This document shows positions 8,171 through 16,152 of a stretch of DNA of 35,683 bases, piece after piece (within the stretch, counting starts at the first letter, position 1; the number at the start of each line of letters is the position of its first letter). The DNA is taken from the NCBI GenBank assembly GCA_024644465.1, contig JAHEKY010000014.1, positions 1 to 35,683 of the forward strand, written 5' to 3'. The stretch comes from Ilumatobacteraceae bacterium. Lineage in GTDB: Bacteria > Actinomycetota > Acidimicrobiia > Acidimicrobiales > Ilumatobacteraceae. The notes beneath the pieces were generated by a model that was not told the origin of the DNA, searched no databases, and saw only the letters and a list, made by a program, of their open reading frames with translations. A program made the position numbers and the translations under genes.

Positions 8171-9010
8171 ATGGCACCGCCGGAGTCACGGGCCGATCGA
8201 CGGATCGACGGCGACGAGTACCGGGTGAGCGACGACGAGCGGGAACGCTTCCACCGTGACGGCTACGTCCACCTCGCTGGATTGCTGACGCCCGCCGAGG
8301 TCGCCGAGCTCGAAGCGGTCTACGACCGGTTCCTGCGGCGTGAGATCGAGGTGCCCGGCAAGGACTATTGCGACATGGCGGGCGACTACGGGCGCGACCC
8401 GGAGGACTTCTCGATCATCAACGTGATGCTCCCTCGGCGGTACCACCCGGCCTGGCAGGGCAACGTCTACGAGCGACGGGCCGCCTCGGTCGCCCGTCAA
8501 CTGCAGGGCGACGGGATGGTGATCGACTACGACCAACTCCTCGCCAAGCAGCCCGGCAAGGCCGACGCCGTGTTCGCGTGGCACCAGGACATGGCGTACT
8601 GGCCGGACACGCCGGACACGAACACCGCGACGCTCTGGTTGGCGATCGATGAATCGACGACCGAGAACGGCTGTATGCGGTTCGTCCCCGCCACGAACCG
8701 CGAGCCTGCGCTGCGCCCGCACTCGCCGGTGTTGGGTGGGCGCGGCGAGAGCCACGCGCTCGGGACGATGTTGCGCACCGACGATGTCGTCGTCGATGCG
8801 CCGATCCGGCGCGGCGACGTGACCGTCCACAACGAGCGGGTGATGCACGGGTCGGGCGGCAACCACACCGACGGATTTCGCCGTGCCTACGTGATCGCGT
8901 TCCGGCGGGACGAGACCGTGCGGATCGAGCGGCAACTCGGCTTCACCCACAGCCACAACGACGACGCGGCGGTCCTCGACAGCGTCGGTGTCGAGGGTCA
9001 GTCGCGCTGA
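8171..9010 (+). CDS. Phytanoyl-CoA dioxygenase (PhyH) family Fe(II)/2-oxoglutarate oxygenase
   Basis: A 279-residue PhyH-type oxygenase, predicted to hydroxylate a substrate using O2 and 2-oxoglutarate. The facial triad is His138 and Asp140 (WHQDMAYWP) and His226 (RVMHGSGGN). The 2-oxoglutarate-binding Arg is probably in RRAYVIAFR (around 237-245). ERFHRDGYVHLAGLLTPAEV (residues 25-44) is the typical N-terminal start of the family. The protein is cytosolic, and its substrate cannot be read from the sequence. It is divergently transcribed from the SDR/crotonase pair, with which it may share a catabolic route, and is convergent with the PLP enzyme gene. The 66 bases downstream hold only GGTC-rich degenerate repeats and no clear terminator. 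Confidence 0.92.
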   Translation: MAPPESRADRRIDGDEYRVSDDERERFHRDGYVHLAGLLTPAEVAELEAVYDRFLRREIEVPGKDYCDMAGDYGRDPEDFSIINVMLPRRYHPAWQGNVYERRAASVARQLQGDGMVIDYDQLLAKQPGKADAVFAWHQDMAYWPDTPDTNTATLWLAIDESTTENGCMRFVPATNREPALRPHSPVLGGRGESHALGTMLRTDDVVVDAPIRRGDVTVHNERVMHGSGGNHTDGFRRAYVIAFRRDETVRIERQLGFTHSHNDDAAVLDSVGVEGQSR

Positions 9011-9076
9011 GGCGGTCGCGCGGTCACCGTCGCGGGGTCACGATCGCACGGTCATTCGAGGTACGCGGTGTCCCCC

Positions 9077-10180
9077 TCACGACGGCCGGAGTGCCTGGTC
9101 GAGATCGGCCCAGAGATCCTCGACGTCTTCGCAGCCGACGCTGAGGCGGATCAGCGTCGGGGGGATCCGCTCCTGCCCGGCGATCACCGCCCGCCGCTCC
9201 ATCGTCGACTCGACGCCGCCGAGGCTCGTCGCGTGGTTGATCAATTCGGCTCGCGCGCACACCTCGGACGCCCGCTCGCCGGTACCGGTCGTCTCGAACG
9301 ACAGCATCGCCCCGAACCCGGTCATGAACGCGCGGGCGACGTCATGCGTGCCGTGGCTCGGCAGGCCCGGGTAGAGCACGCGGGCGATCCCGGGGTGGGC
9401 GTCGAGCCGCTGCGCCAGTTCGAGCGCGTTCTGCTGCGCCCGTTCGAGGCGAAGCGCGAGCGTGCGGGCGCCGCGGATCGTGAGAAACGCCTCCATCGCA
9501 CCGATCGTCGCGCCGTACAGCAGCCGCCGCCGGTGGAACTCGTCGTACAACTCGTCGTCGCGGGTGATCAGCACGCCGCCGAGCAGATCGGAGTGGCCAC
9601 CGATGAACTTCGTCGCCGAGTGCATCACGATGTCTGCGCCGTAGTCGAGCGGTTGCTGGTTCAGCGGCGTCGCGAACGTGCTGTCGACGGCGACGAGGGT
9701 GCCGTCGCGACGCGGCGCCCCGCAGATGGTCGGCAGGTCGGCGACGGTCATCATCGGGTTCTCGGGTGACTCGAGCCAGACGAGGTCGCACGTCCGGAGC
9801 GCGTCGAGCCACGCGGGCGTGTCGGCCTGGTCGAGCCGGTCGACCGTCCAGCGGCCGTGCGCCTCGCCCTCGTCGACGATGCCGGCGACGCCGTGGTACG
9901 GGTCGGTGGGCACGGCGATCCGGGAGCCGACCGGCAGTCGCCCGAACACGACGGCGACGGCAGCCATGCCCGAGGCGAACGCGAGGGCGCGGCCGTGTTC
10001 GAGCCCGCCGAGCAGTTCCTCGAGCGCATCGCTGGTCGGCGTGCCGTCGGTGCGGCTGTACAGCCGGTCGGCCGGGAGATAGAAGTTCGACGCGAACACC
10101 GGTGCCACGTTCAGTGGGTCTCCGGCGACGCGGCTGCGGCCCGCGGCGATCAACCACGTTGCTGGGGTCCAGTCGGGCAT
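9077..10180 (-). CDS. Cys/Met-metabolism PLP-dependent enzyme (cystathionine gamma-synthase/lyase-like)
   Basis: A 367-residue fold-type I PLP enzyme of the trans-sulfuration family. YSR (41-43) supplies the neighbouring-subunit phosphate contacts. ASGMAAV (69-75) and VDSTFATP with Asp166 bind the cofactor, and the Schiff-base Lys is Lys191 in SATKFIGGHSDLLGG. HATSLGGVESTMERR near the C-terminus is the substrate carboxylate-binding segment. Synthase, gamma-lyase and methionine gamma-lyase activities cannot be separated by eye. It is short for the family and starts late at the N-terminus. A second member of the superfamily (metY-like) lies at 28.2-29.5 kb. A TAGCGT box six bases upstream of the ATG suggests a leaderless mRNA. 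Confidence 0.88.
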   Translation of the reverse strand: MPDWTPATWLIAAGRSRVAGDPLNVAPVFASNFYLPADRLYSRTDGTPTSDALEELLGGLEHGRALAFASGMAAVAVVFGRLPVGSRIAVPTDPYHGVAGIVDEGEAHGRWTVDRLDQADTPAWLDALRTCDLVWLESPENPMMTVADLPTICGAPRRDGTLVAVDSTFATPLNQQPLDYGADIVMHSATKFIGGHSDLLGGVLITRDDELYDEFHRRRLLYGATIGAMEAFLTIRGARTLALRLERAQQNALELAQRLDAHPGIARVLYPGLPSHGTHDVARAFMTGFGAMLSFETTGTGERASEVCARAELINHATSLGGVESTMERRAVIAGQERIPPTLIRLSVGCEDVEDLWADLDQALRPS

Positions 10181-10186
10181 CCGGTC

Positions 10187-10192
10187 ACGCTA
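10187..10192 (-). promoter_or_regulatory. -10 box of a leaderless promoter (PLP enzyme gene)
   Basis: On the minus strand TAGCGT is followed by six bases and the ATG at 10180. There is no Shine-Dalgarno. Confidence 0.45.
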
Positions 10193-10268
10193 CTGGGCAG
10201 GGTCGCCGCGCCGTTCCGAGGTGTCGGTCCGTTCGCAGCCGCGACCGCGGATCGGCGATCATCATGTG

Positions 10269-11333
10269 GTGGGCAGGCATCGTGAGGCGGGGAGGCCGGG
10301 CAGATACCGGGTCGACGAGCGGATCGACCCGTCGGAGACCGAGTTCCTCCGGATCCACCTGGACGCCGCGGGCTGGACCCCCACGACGGGCGACGACTGG
10401 GATCTTTTCTGGTCGAACGCAATGCATGACCTCGCGGTGTTCGCCGGCCTCGACGACGGCCGTACGGTGAATCACTTCCCCGGCATCGCGCCCCTGCACT
10501 ACAAGGACGAGCTCGCGCACTTCGTCGCTCGCGCCGGCCACGCGTTCCATCCGCGCACGTTCTCGATGCCGTGGCAGTACGACGATCTCGTCGCCGAGAT
10601 GGCCGCCGCACCAGCAGCGCTGTGGCTGCGCAAGCAGAAGCGCTGGATGGCCGGCGAGGGGATGGCGATCCTCACCGACGACGTCCCGATACCGCTCGAC
10701 GAGCGATGGCTCGTGCAGCGCTACGTTGCCAACCCGCTCCTGCTGCCCGGCCACCCGTACAAGCACGTGCTCCGGCGCTACGTCGTGGTCACCTCGCTCG
10801 ACCCGCTGGTCGCCCATGTCCACGGGAACGGCCCGGTGAAGTTCACGTCGCGTCCGTTCAGCCTCACCCCCGAGGCGCTCCGCGACCCCGTCGTGCATCT
10901 GACCAACCCGCCGGTCCAACGTCGGAACACCGATGTCGACGATCCGGTCCGCGGCCTCGATCAGCACGACTACCGGTCGCGCCTCGCCGAGGTCGGCATC
11001 GACGCCGAGCACCTCTTCGGCCGGATCGACAGCATGCTCGCCGACACGCTCCGGGCCGTTCACGAACCGGTGCTCGCGCTCAGTCGCGAATGGTCGCCGC
11101 GGCTCGACCGCTGCTTCGAACTGCTCGGTTTCGACCTGATGGTCGACGACGCGCTCGACCCGTGGCTGCTCGAGTGCAACATCAGCCCGGCGCTCGGCGT
11201 GCGCGGCCGACCCGGATCACCGCATCATGACGCGCAACGGCGCGCCAAGGAGCCGATGGTGCGCGACATGCTGCGACTCGTCGGGCTGCTCGACGGCCCG
11301 CACGCGTTTCAGCCGCTCGTCACGGCCGGCTGA
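10269..11333 (+). CDS. Tubulin-tyrosine-ligase-like (TTL family) ATP-grasp protein
   Basis: About 354 residues with the hallmarks of the TTL/TTLL branch of ATP-grasp ligases, which form amide bonds between an amino acid and a protein or peptide carboxylate. VQRYVANPLLLPGHPYKHVL followed by RRYVVVTSLDPL and a VKFTSRPFS segment match the TTLL core. CFELLGFDLMVDDALDPWLL followed by ECNISP carries the Mg-ATP ligands Glu302 and Asn304. Bacteria lack the usual tubulin target, so the substrate here is unknown. It ends 42 bases from the convergent peptide gene at 11376-11678, so a role in modifying that peptide is possible but only a proximity argument. The start is uncertain: GTG 10221, 10266 and 10269 are in frame. 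I chose 10269 because a GATCAT box lies six bases before it. Confidence 0.78.
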   Translation: MGRHREAGRPGRYRVDERIDPSETEFLRIHLDAAGWTPTTGDDWDLFWSNAMHDLAVFAGLDDGRTVNHFPGIAPLHYKDELAHFVARAGHAFHPRTFSMPWQYDDLVAEMAAAPAALWLRKQKRWMAGEGMAILTDDVPIPLDERWLVQRYVANPLLLPGHPYKHVLRRYVVVTSLDPLVAHVHGNGPVKFTSRPFSLTPEALRDPVVHLTNPPVQRRNTDVDDPVRGLDQHDYRSRLAEVGIDAEHLFGRIDSMLADTLRAVHEPVLALSREWSPRLDRCFELLGFDLMVDDALDPWLLECNISPALGVRGRPGSPHHDAQRRAKEPMVRDMLRLVGLLDGPHAFQPLVTAG

Positions 11334-11375
11334 TCGCGCCGGTATTCCCGGATCAACTCCCTGGCTGCGGCACGA

Positions 11376-11678
11376 TCACGGCGGCGGGGGGCGGAAGTCG
11401 TCGCCACCGGGCAACGTGGAGCCGTAGCCGAGGTTCGGCCGGGTGACGAAGCCGAGACCACCGCCCAGCTTCAGGCTCGTCCCCGACAGGTCGGCACCCG
11501 ACTGCATGCCGCTGTAGCTGAGTGAGGTCGCGTCGAACCCGAAGCCCTCCACCTCCGGCTCGTACGACGCCGCCCGTTCGAGGATGCCGTCGAGCACCTG
11601 TCGCTCCGCATCGTCGAGGTCGAGCGCGTCGAGCTTCGCCCCGAGGCCGTTCAGCACGTCTGCGTTGATTTCGGTCAT
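11376..11678 (-). CDS. Putative peptide precursor P1 (100 aa), paralogue of P2
   Basis: A 100-residue protein with two halves. Residues 1-48 are a helical, acidic, leader-like segment (LGAKLDALDLDDAERQVLDG, then EPEVEGFGF). Residues 49-100 are low-complexity, rich in Gly, Ser, Thr and Leu, with a Pro tail (SLKLGGGLGF, LGYGSTLPGGDD, RPPPP). The first half is clearly related to the protein at 16289-16567, whereas the second halves are unrelated. That is the pattern of leader plus core in ribosomal peptide precursors. No signal peptide and no Cys. The start is fixed by GGAGG (11686-11690, minus strand) seven bases before ATG 11678; an ATG six bases upstream is too close to the SD. It is divergent from the ABC exporter operon and shares its short promoter region. 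The function is a hypothesis. Confidence 0.7.
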   Translation of the reverse strand: MTEINADVLNGLGAKLDALDLDDAERQVLDGILERAASYEPEVEGFGFDATSLSYSGMQSGADLSGTSLKLGGGLGFVTRPNLGYGSTLPGGDDFRPPPP

Positions 11679-11749
11679 CGGCATCCTCCGTCGTCGTCGA
11701 TGGTCGTTGTCCGCCATGGTGCCTCTTCGGCCCACACCGGCCCGAGATC

Positions 11750-11755
11750 TAGTAT
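11750..11755. promoter_or_regulatory. AT-rich divergent promoter core between P1 and the ABC exporter gene
   Basis: CTAGTATTG is the only AT-rich pocket in the intergenic region. TAGTAT (11750-11755) can serve as the plus-strand -10 of the exporter operon, with a weak TTCGGC 18 bases upstream. Its complement ATACTA can serve as the minus-strand -10 for P1. A shared core would co-express peptide and exporter. Confidence 0.4.
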
Positions 11756-11775
11756 TGCAGGATGGCGGGACGGGG

Positions 11776-11829
11776 GTCGACGGCACCAGGGTCGACGGCA
11801 CCCTGGTCGACGGCACCCTGGTCGACGGC
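11776..11829 (+). repeat. 15-bp tandem repeat, 3.6 copies
   Basis: Units begin at 11776, 11791, 11806 and 11821 (GTCGACGGCACCCTG, first unit ending CCAGG). In the exporter frame they would read VDGTR-VDGTL-VDGTL-VDG. With the preferred GTG start at 11848 they lie in the 5' leader; with an upstream start they would form an N-terminal repeat. Copy number may vary between strains. Confidence 0.85.
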
Positions 11830-11847
11830 GAAGAGTCGGGTCGTCCG

Positions 11848-14718
11848 GTGACGACGGACTTCGAGACGATCGAGAAGGGCGGCATCCGTGTGCGATACCG
11901 GCCGGGCACCGCCGGCGAACGGGCGGCCCGGCCGATGGCGTCGGCTGCTGCGAAGGCCCGGCGGCTGCTCGCCGGGCTCGGCTCGGAGCCCGACATCGAC
12001 GTGCCGTGCATCTACCTCGACGACGCGTTCAACGACCCGGGCGACCCGGACACGGTCGTCACGGAGGGCAGTGTCGTCGACGCGCAGTCCGGTGAGGTGT
12101 GGATGGTCGTCGGCCCGGAGGCTCCGCCGGAACCGCCTCATCGCCCGCTGGCCCTGCTGTTCGGGGCGGGTCTCCCGTGCCTCGACGAGGTCGAGCTGCT
12201 CGTCGAGGGGTACGGGCTGCACCTCGCCGACATCGGTCCGACCCGTTCGCAGCTCCCGCCGGTGCTGCCCCCGCTCGACGCTGCCGGTGGCGAGCTGCGC
12301 GCTGCGATGGCGGTCGACTTCGTGCGCTTTCTGCTCGACCGGGAGAACGAGAACGCCCTGAGAGCGTTGCTCGCGGCGCCGCACGGCGCCCTCGACACGC
12401 GGTTCCGGGAGCTGTACGGCGCGCCTGCCGCCGCGCTGGAACAGGCATGGCGCAACGAGGTGCTGGCCGGCGAGCCCGATGTGAAGCCGATGGAGTTCCT
12501 GCGGCTCTCGGCGCGCTATCTGCGCCCGTACTGGGCGCGCCAGCTCGAGGTGTTCGGCTACATGCTGCTCAGCCTCGCCTTCACCGCAGCGTTCCCGTAC
12601 GTGTCGAGGTCCCTGTTCGACACGGCGATCCCGAGCGGCGACTTCGGGGAGGTGCTCCAGTTGCTCGTCGTGCTCGGTGTCGCGTTCGTCGTGTCGCTCC
12701 TCGCCGGCCTCCGCCAGGCGTACCAGAGCGCGTGGGTCAGTGGCGCGGTCGTCCGCGACATCCGCCAGACGATGTTCGACAAGCTGCAGGTGCTGCCCTC
12801 GTCGTGGTTCCACCGGTATCAGCAGGGCGACGTGCTCGCCCGGCTGTTCTCCGACGTCGGTGCCGTGCAGTCCGGTCTGTCCGACACGATCGGCCGGGGG
12901 ATCTTCCAGCTGCTCACGCTCGTCGTGACCGCGGTGATCATGCTGACGATCAACGTGCCGATGGGTCTCGTCGTGCTCGCCGGCGCGCCGCTCGTCGGGC
13001 TCGTGTACAAGACGATGGCGAAGGGCGCCCAGGAGCGCAGCATCGATCTGCGCGAGGACAACAGCGCACTGCTCAGCGTCGCCGCGGAGAACTACACCGC
13101 GATCCCGGTCGTGAAGATGTTCGGCCTCGGCGGCCGTGAGAGTCTCCGGTTCGGGCGGGCATCCGATCGGCTCTTCCGGTCGCAACGCCGGCTCAGCCTG
13201 TTCGGCGGGTTGTTCGGCCTGTCGGTCAACATGATCACGACGATGCTGCGCCTGGGCGTGCTCGGCTTCGGAGCCTGGCTGATCCTCGAGGGGCGGTTCA
13301 CCGTCGGCGGGCTCGTCGCGTTCCTCGCGATCATGGGCGAGGTGATCAACCCGGTCACCGTTCTGACCACCATCGGTCAGGACATCCAGGCCGCGACCGG
13401 CGCCCTCGTGAGGATCAACGAGGTGCTCGATGCCGAACCGGAGCCGCGCGCCGCAGACGCCGTGGAGCTGCCGCGACTCACGACCGAGCTGCGGTTGTCC
13501 GACGTGTCGTTCTCGTACTCGCCGGAACGGCGCGCGCTCGACGGCGTCGATGCGGTGATCCCCGCCGGCAGCAACGTCGCGTTCGTCGGCCCGTCCGGTT
13601 CCGGCAAGTCGACCGTGCTGCGGATGATCATGAGGATGTACGAGCCGGAGGAGGGCACGATCTCGCTCGACGGGATCGATGTCGGCACGGCCACCGTCGA
13701 GTCCCTGCGGGGCCAGATCGGGGTGGTCTTCCAGGACCCGTTCCTGTTCAACACGACGATCCGTGAGAACATCGAACTGGGCAAGCCGGGCGCCACCGAC
13801 GACGAGGTGCTCGCCGCGGGTGCCGCCGCCGAGATCGACACGTTCATCGGCTCGCTCCCGAACGGGTACGACACGCTCGTCGGCGAGCGCGGCACCAACC
13901 TGTCGGGCGGCCAGCGTCAGCGCGTGTCGATCGCGCGGGCGTTGATCCGCGACCCCCGAATCCTGCTGCTCGACGAGGCCACCTCGGCGCTCGACCCCGG
14001 CACCGAACGCCAGATCACCGCGACGCTGCGCCGCGTCGGCGCCGACCGCACCGTCATCGCGATCACCCACCGGCTGACCTCGATCACCGACTACGACTCG
14101 ATCTTCGTGATCGACGCCGGCCGTCTCGTCGAATACGGACGACACGACGAACTGGTCGCGCTCGGCGGGACCTATGCCCACCTCTGGGCGGAGCAGACCG
14201 GGACCGAGCGCCGTGAACTCGCGCCGTTCGACAGCGCCGCCGCGCTCGCGTCGACGCCGCTCTTCCGGGACACCGACGACGAGACGCGCCGCGACGTGGC
14301 GGCGCGCCTGCGGGCCTTCGTCCTGCAGCCCGGTGAGACGATCGGCGACGAGTCGGGCGGCCTCGTGATCGTTCGGGAGGGTCGCGGTGCGGTGCTCGCA
14401 CCATCGGATCTCGGTGGCACCGCCGTCACGACCGAACTCCGTTCCGGCGACGTGTTCGGTGTCAAGGCGTTGATCGGCGGGAGCACCGGAACTCGTTTGC
14501 GCGCGATCGACTCGCTCGTCCTGCTCGAACTCGACAACGCAGTGCTCGACGGCATCGCCGCCCGGTTGCCGTCGGTTGCGGCTGCGCTCGCCGGCTCACG
14601 TTCATCGGGGCCGACCCACGGCCGCCGCCTCGCGAGCGCCGCGTTTGCGGCAGCAGCGCCCGGCCCGGCCGGGGCGACGGCACGCAACTCGAACGCATCC
14701 ACAGGGAGCACCGCATGA
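11848..14718 (+). CDS. ABC exporter (TMD-NBD) with novel N-terminal domain and C-terminal cNMP-binding-like domain
   Basis: About 956 residues. Residues 1-210 are an unusual soluble domain (GIRVRYRPG, CIYLDDAF, LLVEGYGLHLADIG, VDFVRFLLDRENENALRALL). Its layout recalls peptidase-MA-like gluzincins, but HExxH is absent. Residues 217-510 form the six-helix ABC exporter membrane domain. The NBD follows, with Walker A GPSGSGKST (581-589), signature LSGGQ (685-689) and Walker B ILLLDEAT (705-712). Residues about 798-920 resemble a cyclic-nucleotide-binding fold (STPLFRDTDDETRRDVAARL, VLQPGETIGDESGG, SGDVFGVKALIGG). ABC proteins carrying cNMP-like domains are known in NHLP/NHLM bacteriocin export systems. 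There is no C39 peptidase domain. The gene is coupled by ATGA to the next one. The start is uncertain: GTG 11848 is preferred, while ATG 11716 precedes the likely promoter. Confidence 0.88.
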   Translation: MTTDFETIEKGGIRVRYRPGTAGERAARPMASAAAKARRLLAGLGSEPDIDVPCIYLDDAFNDPGDPDTVVTEGSVVDAQSGEVWMVVGPEAPPEPPHRPLALLFGAGLPCLDEVELLVEGYGLHLADIGPTRSQLPPVLPPLDAAGGELRAAMAVDFVRFLLDRENENALRALLAAPHGALDTRFRELYGAPAAALEQAWRNEVLAGEPDVKPMEFLRLSARYLRPYWARQLEVFGYMLLSLAFTAAFPYVSRSLFDTAIPSGDFGEVLQLLVVLGVAFVVSLLAGLRQAYQSAWVSGAVVRDIRQTMFDKLQVLPSSWFHRYQQGDVLARLFSDVGAVQSGLSDTIGRGIFQLLTLVVTAVIMLTINVPMGLVVLAGAPLVGLVYKTMAKGAQERSIDLREDNSALLSVAAENYTAIPVVKMFGLGGRESLRFGRASDRLFRSQRRLSLFGGLFGLSVNMITTMLRLGVLGFGAWLILEGRFTVGGLVAFLAIMGEVINPVTVLTTIGQDIQAATGALVRINEVLDAEPEPRAADAVELPRLTTELRLSDVSFSYSPERRALDGVDAVIPAGSNVAFVGPSGSGKSTVLRMIMRMYEPEEGTISLDGIDVGTATVESLRGQIGVVFQDPFLFNTTIRENIELGKPGATDDEVLAAGAAAEIDTFIGSLPNGYDTLVGERGTNLSGGQRQRVSIARALIRDPRILLLDEATSALDPGTERQITATLRRVGADRTVIAITHRLTSITDYDSIFVIDAGRLVEYGRHDELVALGGTYAHLWAEQTGTERRELAPFDSAAALASTPLFRDTDDETRRDVAARLRAFVLQPGETIGDESGGLVIVREGRGAVLAPSDLGGTAVTTELRSGDVFGVKALIGGSTGTRLRAIDSLVLLELDNAVLDGIAARLPSVAAALAGSRSSGPTHGRRLASAAFAAAAPGPAGATARNSNASTGSTA

Positions 14719-15269
14719 CCTCCGTCGCCCGCCCCGTGCTCGACGCGATCGTCGCCGCGGCCGTCGACGTGACCGCCGCGTCGGTCGGCTGGCTGCTGAT
14801 GATCGACGACGAGGACCTCGTCGTCGTTGCGGCAGCCGGCGGCTCCGACCCGCAGGCGCGCCTCGGCGAGCGCGTCGCAGTCAGCGGCGTGGCCGGGCTG
14901 GTGATCTCCTCGGAACAGGCCGCGGCGATCGACACACCGCCGTCGGACACGTCCAACGTCGGCGCCGGTGGACTCGACGGCAACCCTGCAGGCGTTCTGG
15001 CAGCACCGTGCGGCGACGACGATGTGCTCGGCGTGCTCGAGTTGGCACGGCCGCAGGGGAGCGGGCCGTTCACGGTCGACGACATCGAGGAGGCGACGCT
15101 GCTCGCCCGGGTCGCCGGTGCGGCCCTCGCCGAACTCGACGACGCGCTGGCGACCGTGCCGTCACCGGGCGAGCTCGCCGCCGGCCTCGAACGGTTGGCT
15201 GTCGCCGCGCCGGCCCGCTACGCCGTCGTGGCCCGTCTGCTCGCCTCGTTGTTCGAGGCCGACCGATGA
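14715..15269 (+). CDS. GAF-domain-like protein of the exporter operon
   Basis: A 184-residue protein. Residues 1-145 look like a GAF sensor fold: AAVDVTAASVGWLLMIDDED, GERVAVSGVAGLVISSEQAA, VLGVLELARPQG, FTVDDIEEATLLARVAGAAL. The C-terminal 40 residues are helical and Ala-rich. No output domain (kinase, cyclase, HTH) is attached, so it probably acts as a small ligand-binding or partner protein. Its ATG overlaps the exporter stop and its stop overlaps the protease start, both as ATGA, so it is made in step with the two and likely belongs to the same complex. It could modulate transport together with the cNMP-like domain of the exporter; this is inference. Confidence 0.75.
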   Translation: MTSVARPVLDAIVAAAVDVTAASVGWLLMIDDEDLVVVAAAGGSDPQARLGERVAVSGVAGLVISSEQAAAIDTPPSDTSNVGAGGLDGNPAGVLAAPCGDDDVLGVLELARPQGSGPFTVDDIEEATLLARVAGAALAELDDALATVPSPGELAAGLERLAVAAPARYAVVARLLASLFEADR

Positions 15270-16129
15270 GTGACCCACCACGCCCGGCATGGACACAGGC
15301 CGGTGAGGGCCTCGACGTCGGCGACGCGCCCCGCCTCGACGAGTTGACGCCCGAGTGGGCCTGGGGCGGTGCCGACGGCGCCGGCGTTCGCATCGCGGTG
15401 ATCGACAGTGGGATCGACGCGGCCCACCCCCGGCTCGACGACTGCGTCGACCGTGACGCCGCCGTGTCGTTCGCTGTTCGCAACGGTGAGGTCGTGCGGA
15501 GCGATGGGCCACACGACGACTCGTTCGGTCACGGCACGGCATGCGCGGGCATCGTCCACTCGATCGCCCCGGCCGCTCGCGTCACGAGCATCAAGGTGCT
15601 CGGCAACGGTCTGCAGGGCAAGGCTGCTGCATTCCACGCCGGGCTGACACATGCGATCGATGCGGGTTTCGACGTGGTCAACCTGTCGCTCGGCACCCGC
15701 AAGCGTGACTGGGCGCTCGCGTTCCACGATGTGTGTGACCGGGCGTACTTCGGGAACTCGTTCATCGTCACCGCAGCGAACAACGTGCAGCGGCGCAGTT
15801 TCCCCTCCCTGTACGCGTCCGTTGCCAGCGTGGCGTGCAACCTCGACGACGACCCACTGCGATTCCACGTCAACCCCGAGCCCCCGACCGAATTCCTCGC
15901 CCGCGGGATCGACGTCGAGGTGGCCTGGCTGGACGGCCAGACGATTCGGACCACCGGCAACTCGTACGCCGCCCCGCACATCGCCGGCATCGCAGCGCTG
16001 ATCCGCTCGAAGCATCCGGGCCTCCGCCCGTTCCAGCTGAAGACCGTGCTGTGGGCGACCGCGGCGAACGTGCGCGAACGGTCGTCGGTGCCGGTCGCCG
16101 GGAAGCTGACCCGGGCGATGAACCGGTAG
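15266..16129 (+). CDS. Cytosolic subtilisin-like (S8) serine protease of the exporter operon
   Basis: A 287-residue S8 peptidase with an intact catalytic triad: Asp47 in AVIDSGID, His89 in FGHGTACAGI and Ser233 in TGNSYAAPHIAG. The oxyanion Asn is 172 or 173 in TAANN. It has neither signal peptide nor propeptide, unlike secreted subtilisins, so it should act inside the cell. The wording FGHGTACAGIVHSIAPAA, VTSIKVLGNGLQGKAAAF, VVNLSLGTRKRDW and SFPSLYASV resembles the protease domains associated with cyanobactin-type peptide processing more than degradative subtilisins. Coupled by ATGA to the GAF gene and followed by the small peptide genes. A role in cleaving the leader of P1/P2 before export is the most economical guess. 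Confidence 0.9.
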   Translation: MSDPPRPAWTQAGEGLDVGDAPRLDELTPEWAWGGADGAGVRIAVIDSGIDAAHPRLDDCVDRDAAVSFAVRNGEVVRSDGPHDDSFGHGTACAGIVHSIAPAARVTSIKVLGNGLQGKAAAFHAGLTHAIDAGFDVVNLSLGTRKRDWALAFHDVCDRAYFGNSFIVTAANNVQRRSFPSLYASVASVACNLDDDPLRFHVNPEPPTEFLARGIDVEVAWLDGQTIRTTGNSYAAPHIAGIAALIRSKHPGLRPFQLKTVLWATAANVRERSSVPVAGKLTRAMNR

Positions 16130-16152
16130 CGGGCGGCCGGGCTGCCAGGGGG

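Noticed and set aside
11776-11829. CRISPR-like repeat array
   Set aside because: Units are directly adjacent 15-mers without spacers. Nowhere else in the window are there spaced repeats of CRISPR length.
11716-11847. ATG 11716 as start of the ABC exporter
   Set aside because: It lies upstream of the only plausible -10 (TAGTAT 11750-11755) and has no ribosome site; the added residues are mostly the tandem-repeat translation. It is not fully excluded.
11848-12480. C39 double-glycine leader peptidase domain at the exporter N-terminus
   Set aside because: No Cys near the N-terminus in a QxxxxDCG context and no matching His/Asp motif; P1 and P2 also lack a clear GG cleavage site after a standard leader.
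11749-14181. An 810-codon open frame on the minus strand
   Set aside because: It is antisense to the ABC exporter, whose Walker and signature motifs fix the true frame. Long antisense frames are expected at this GC content, and its product is low-complexity Arg/Asp/Glu-rich.
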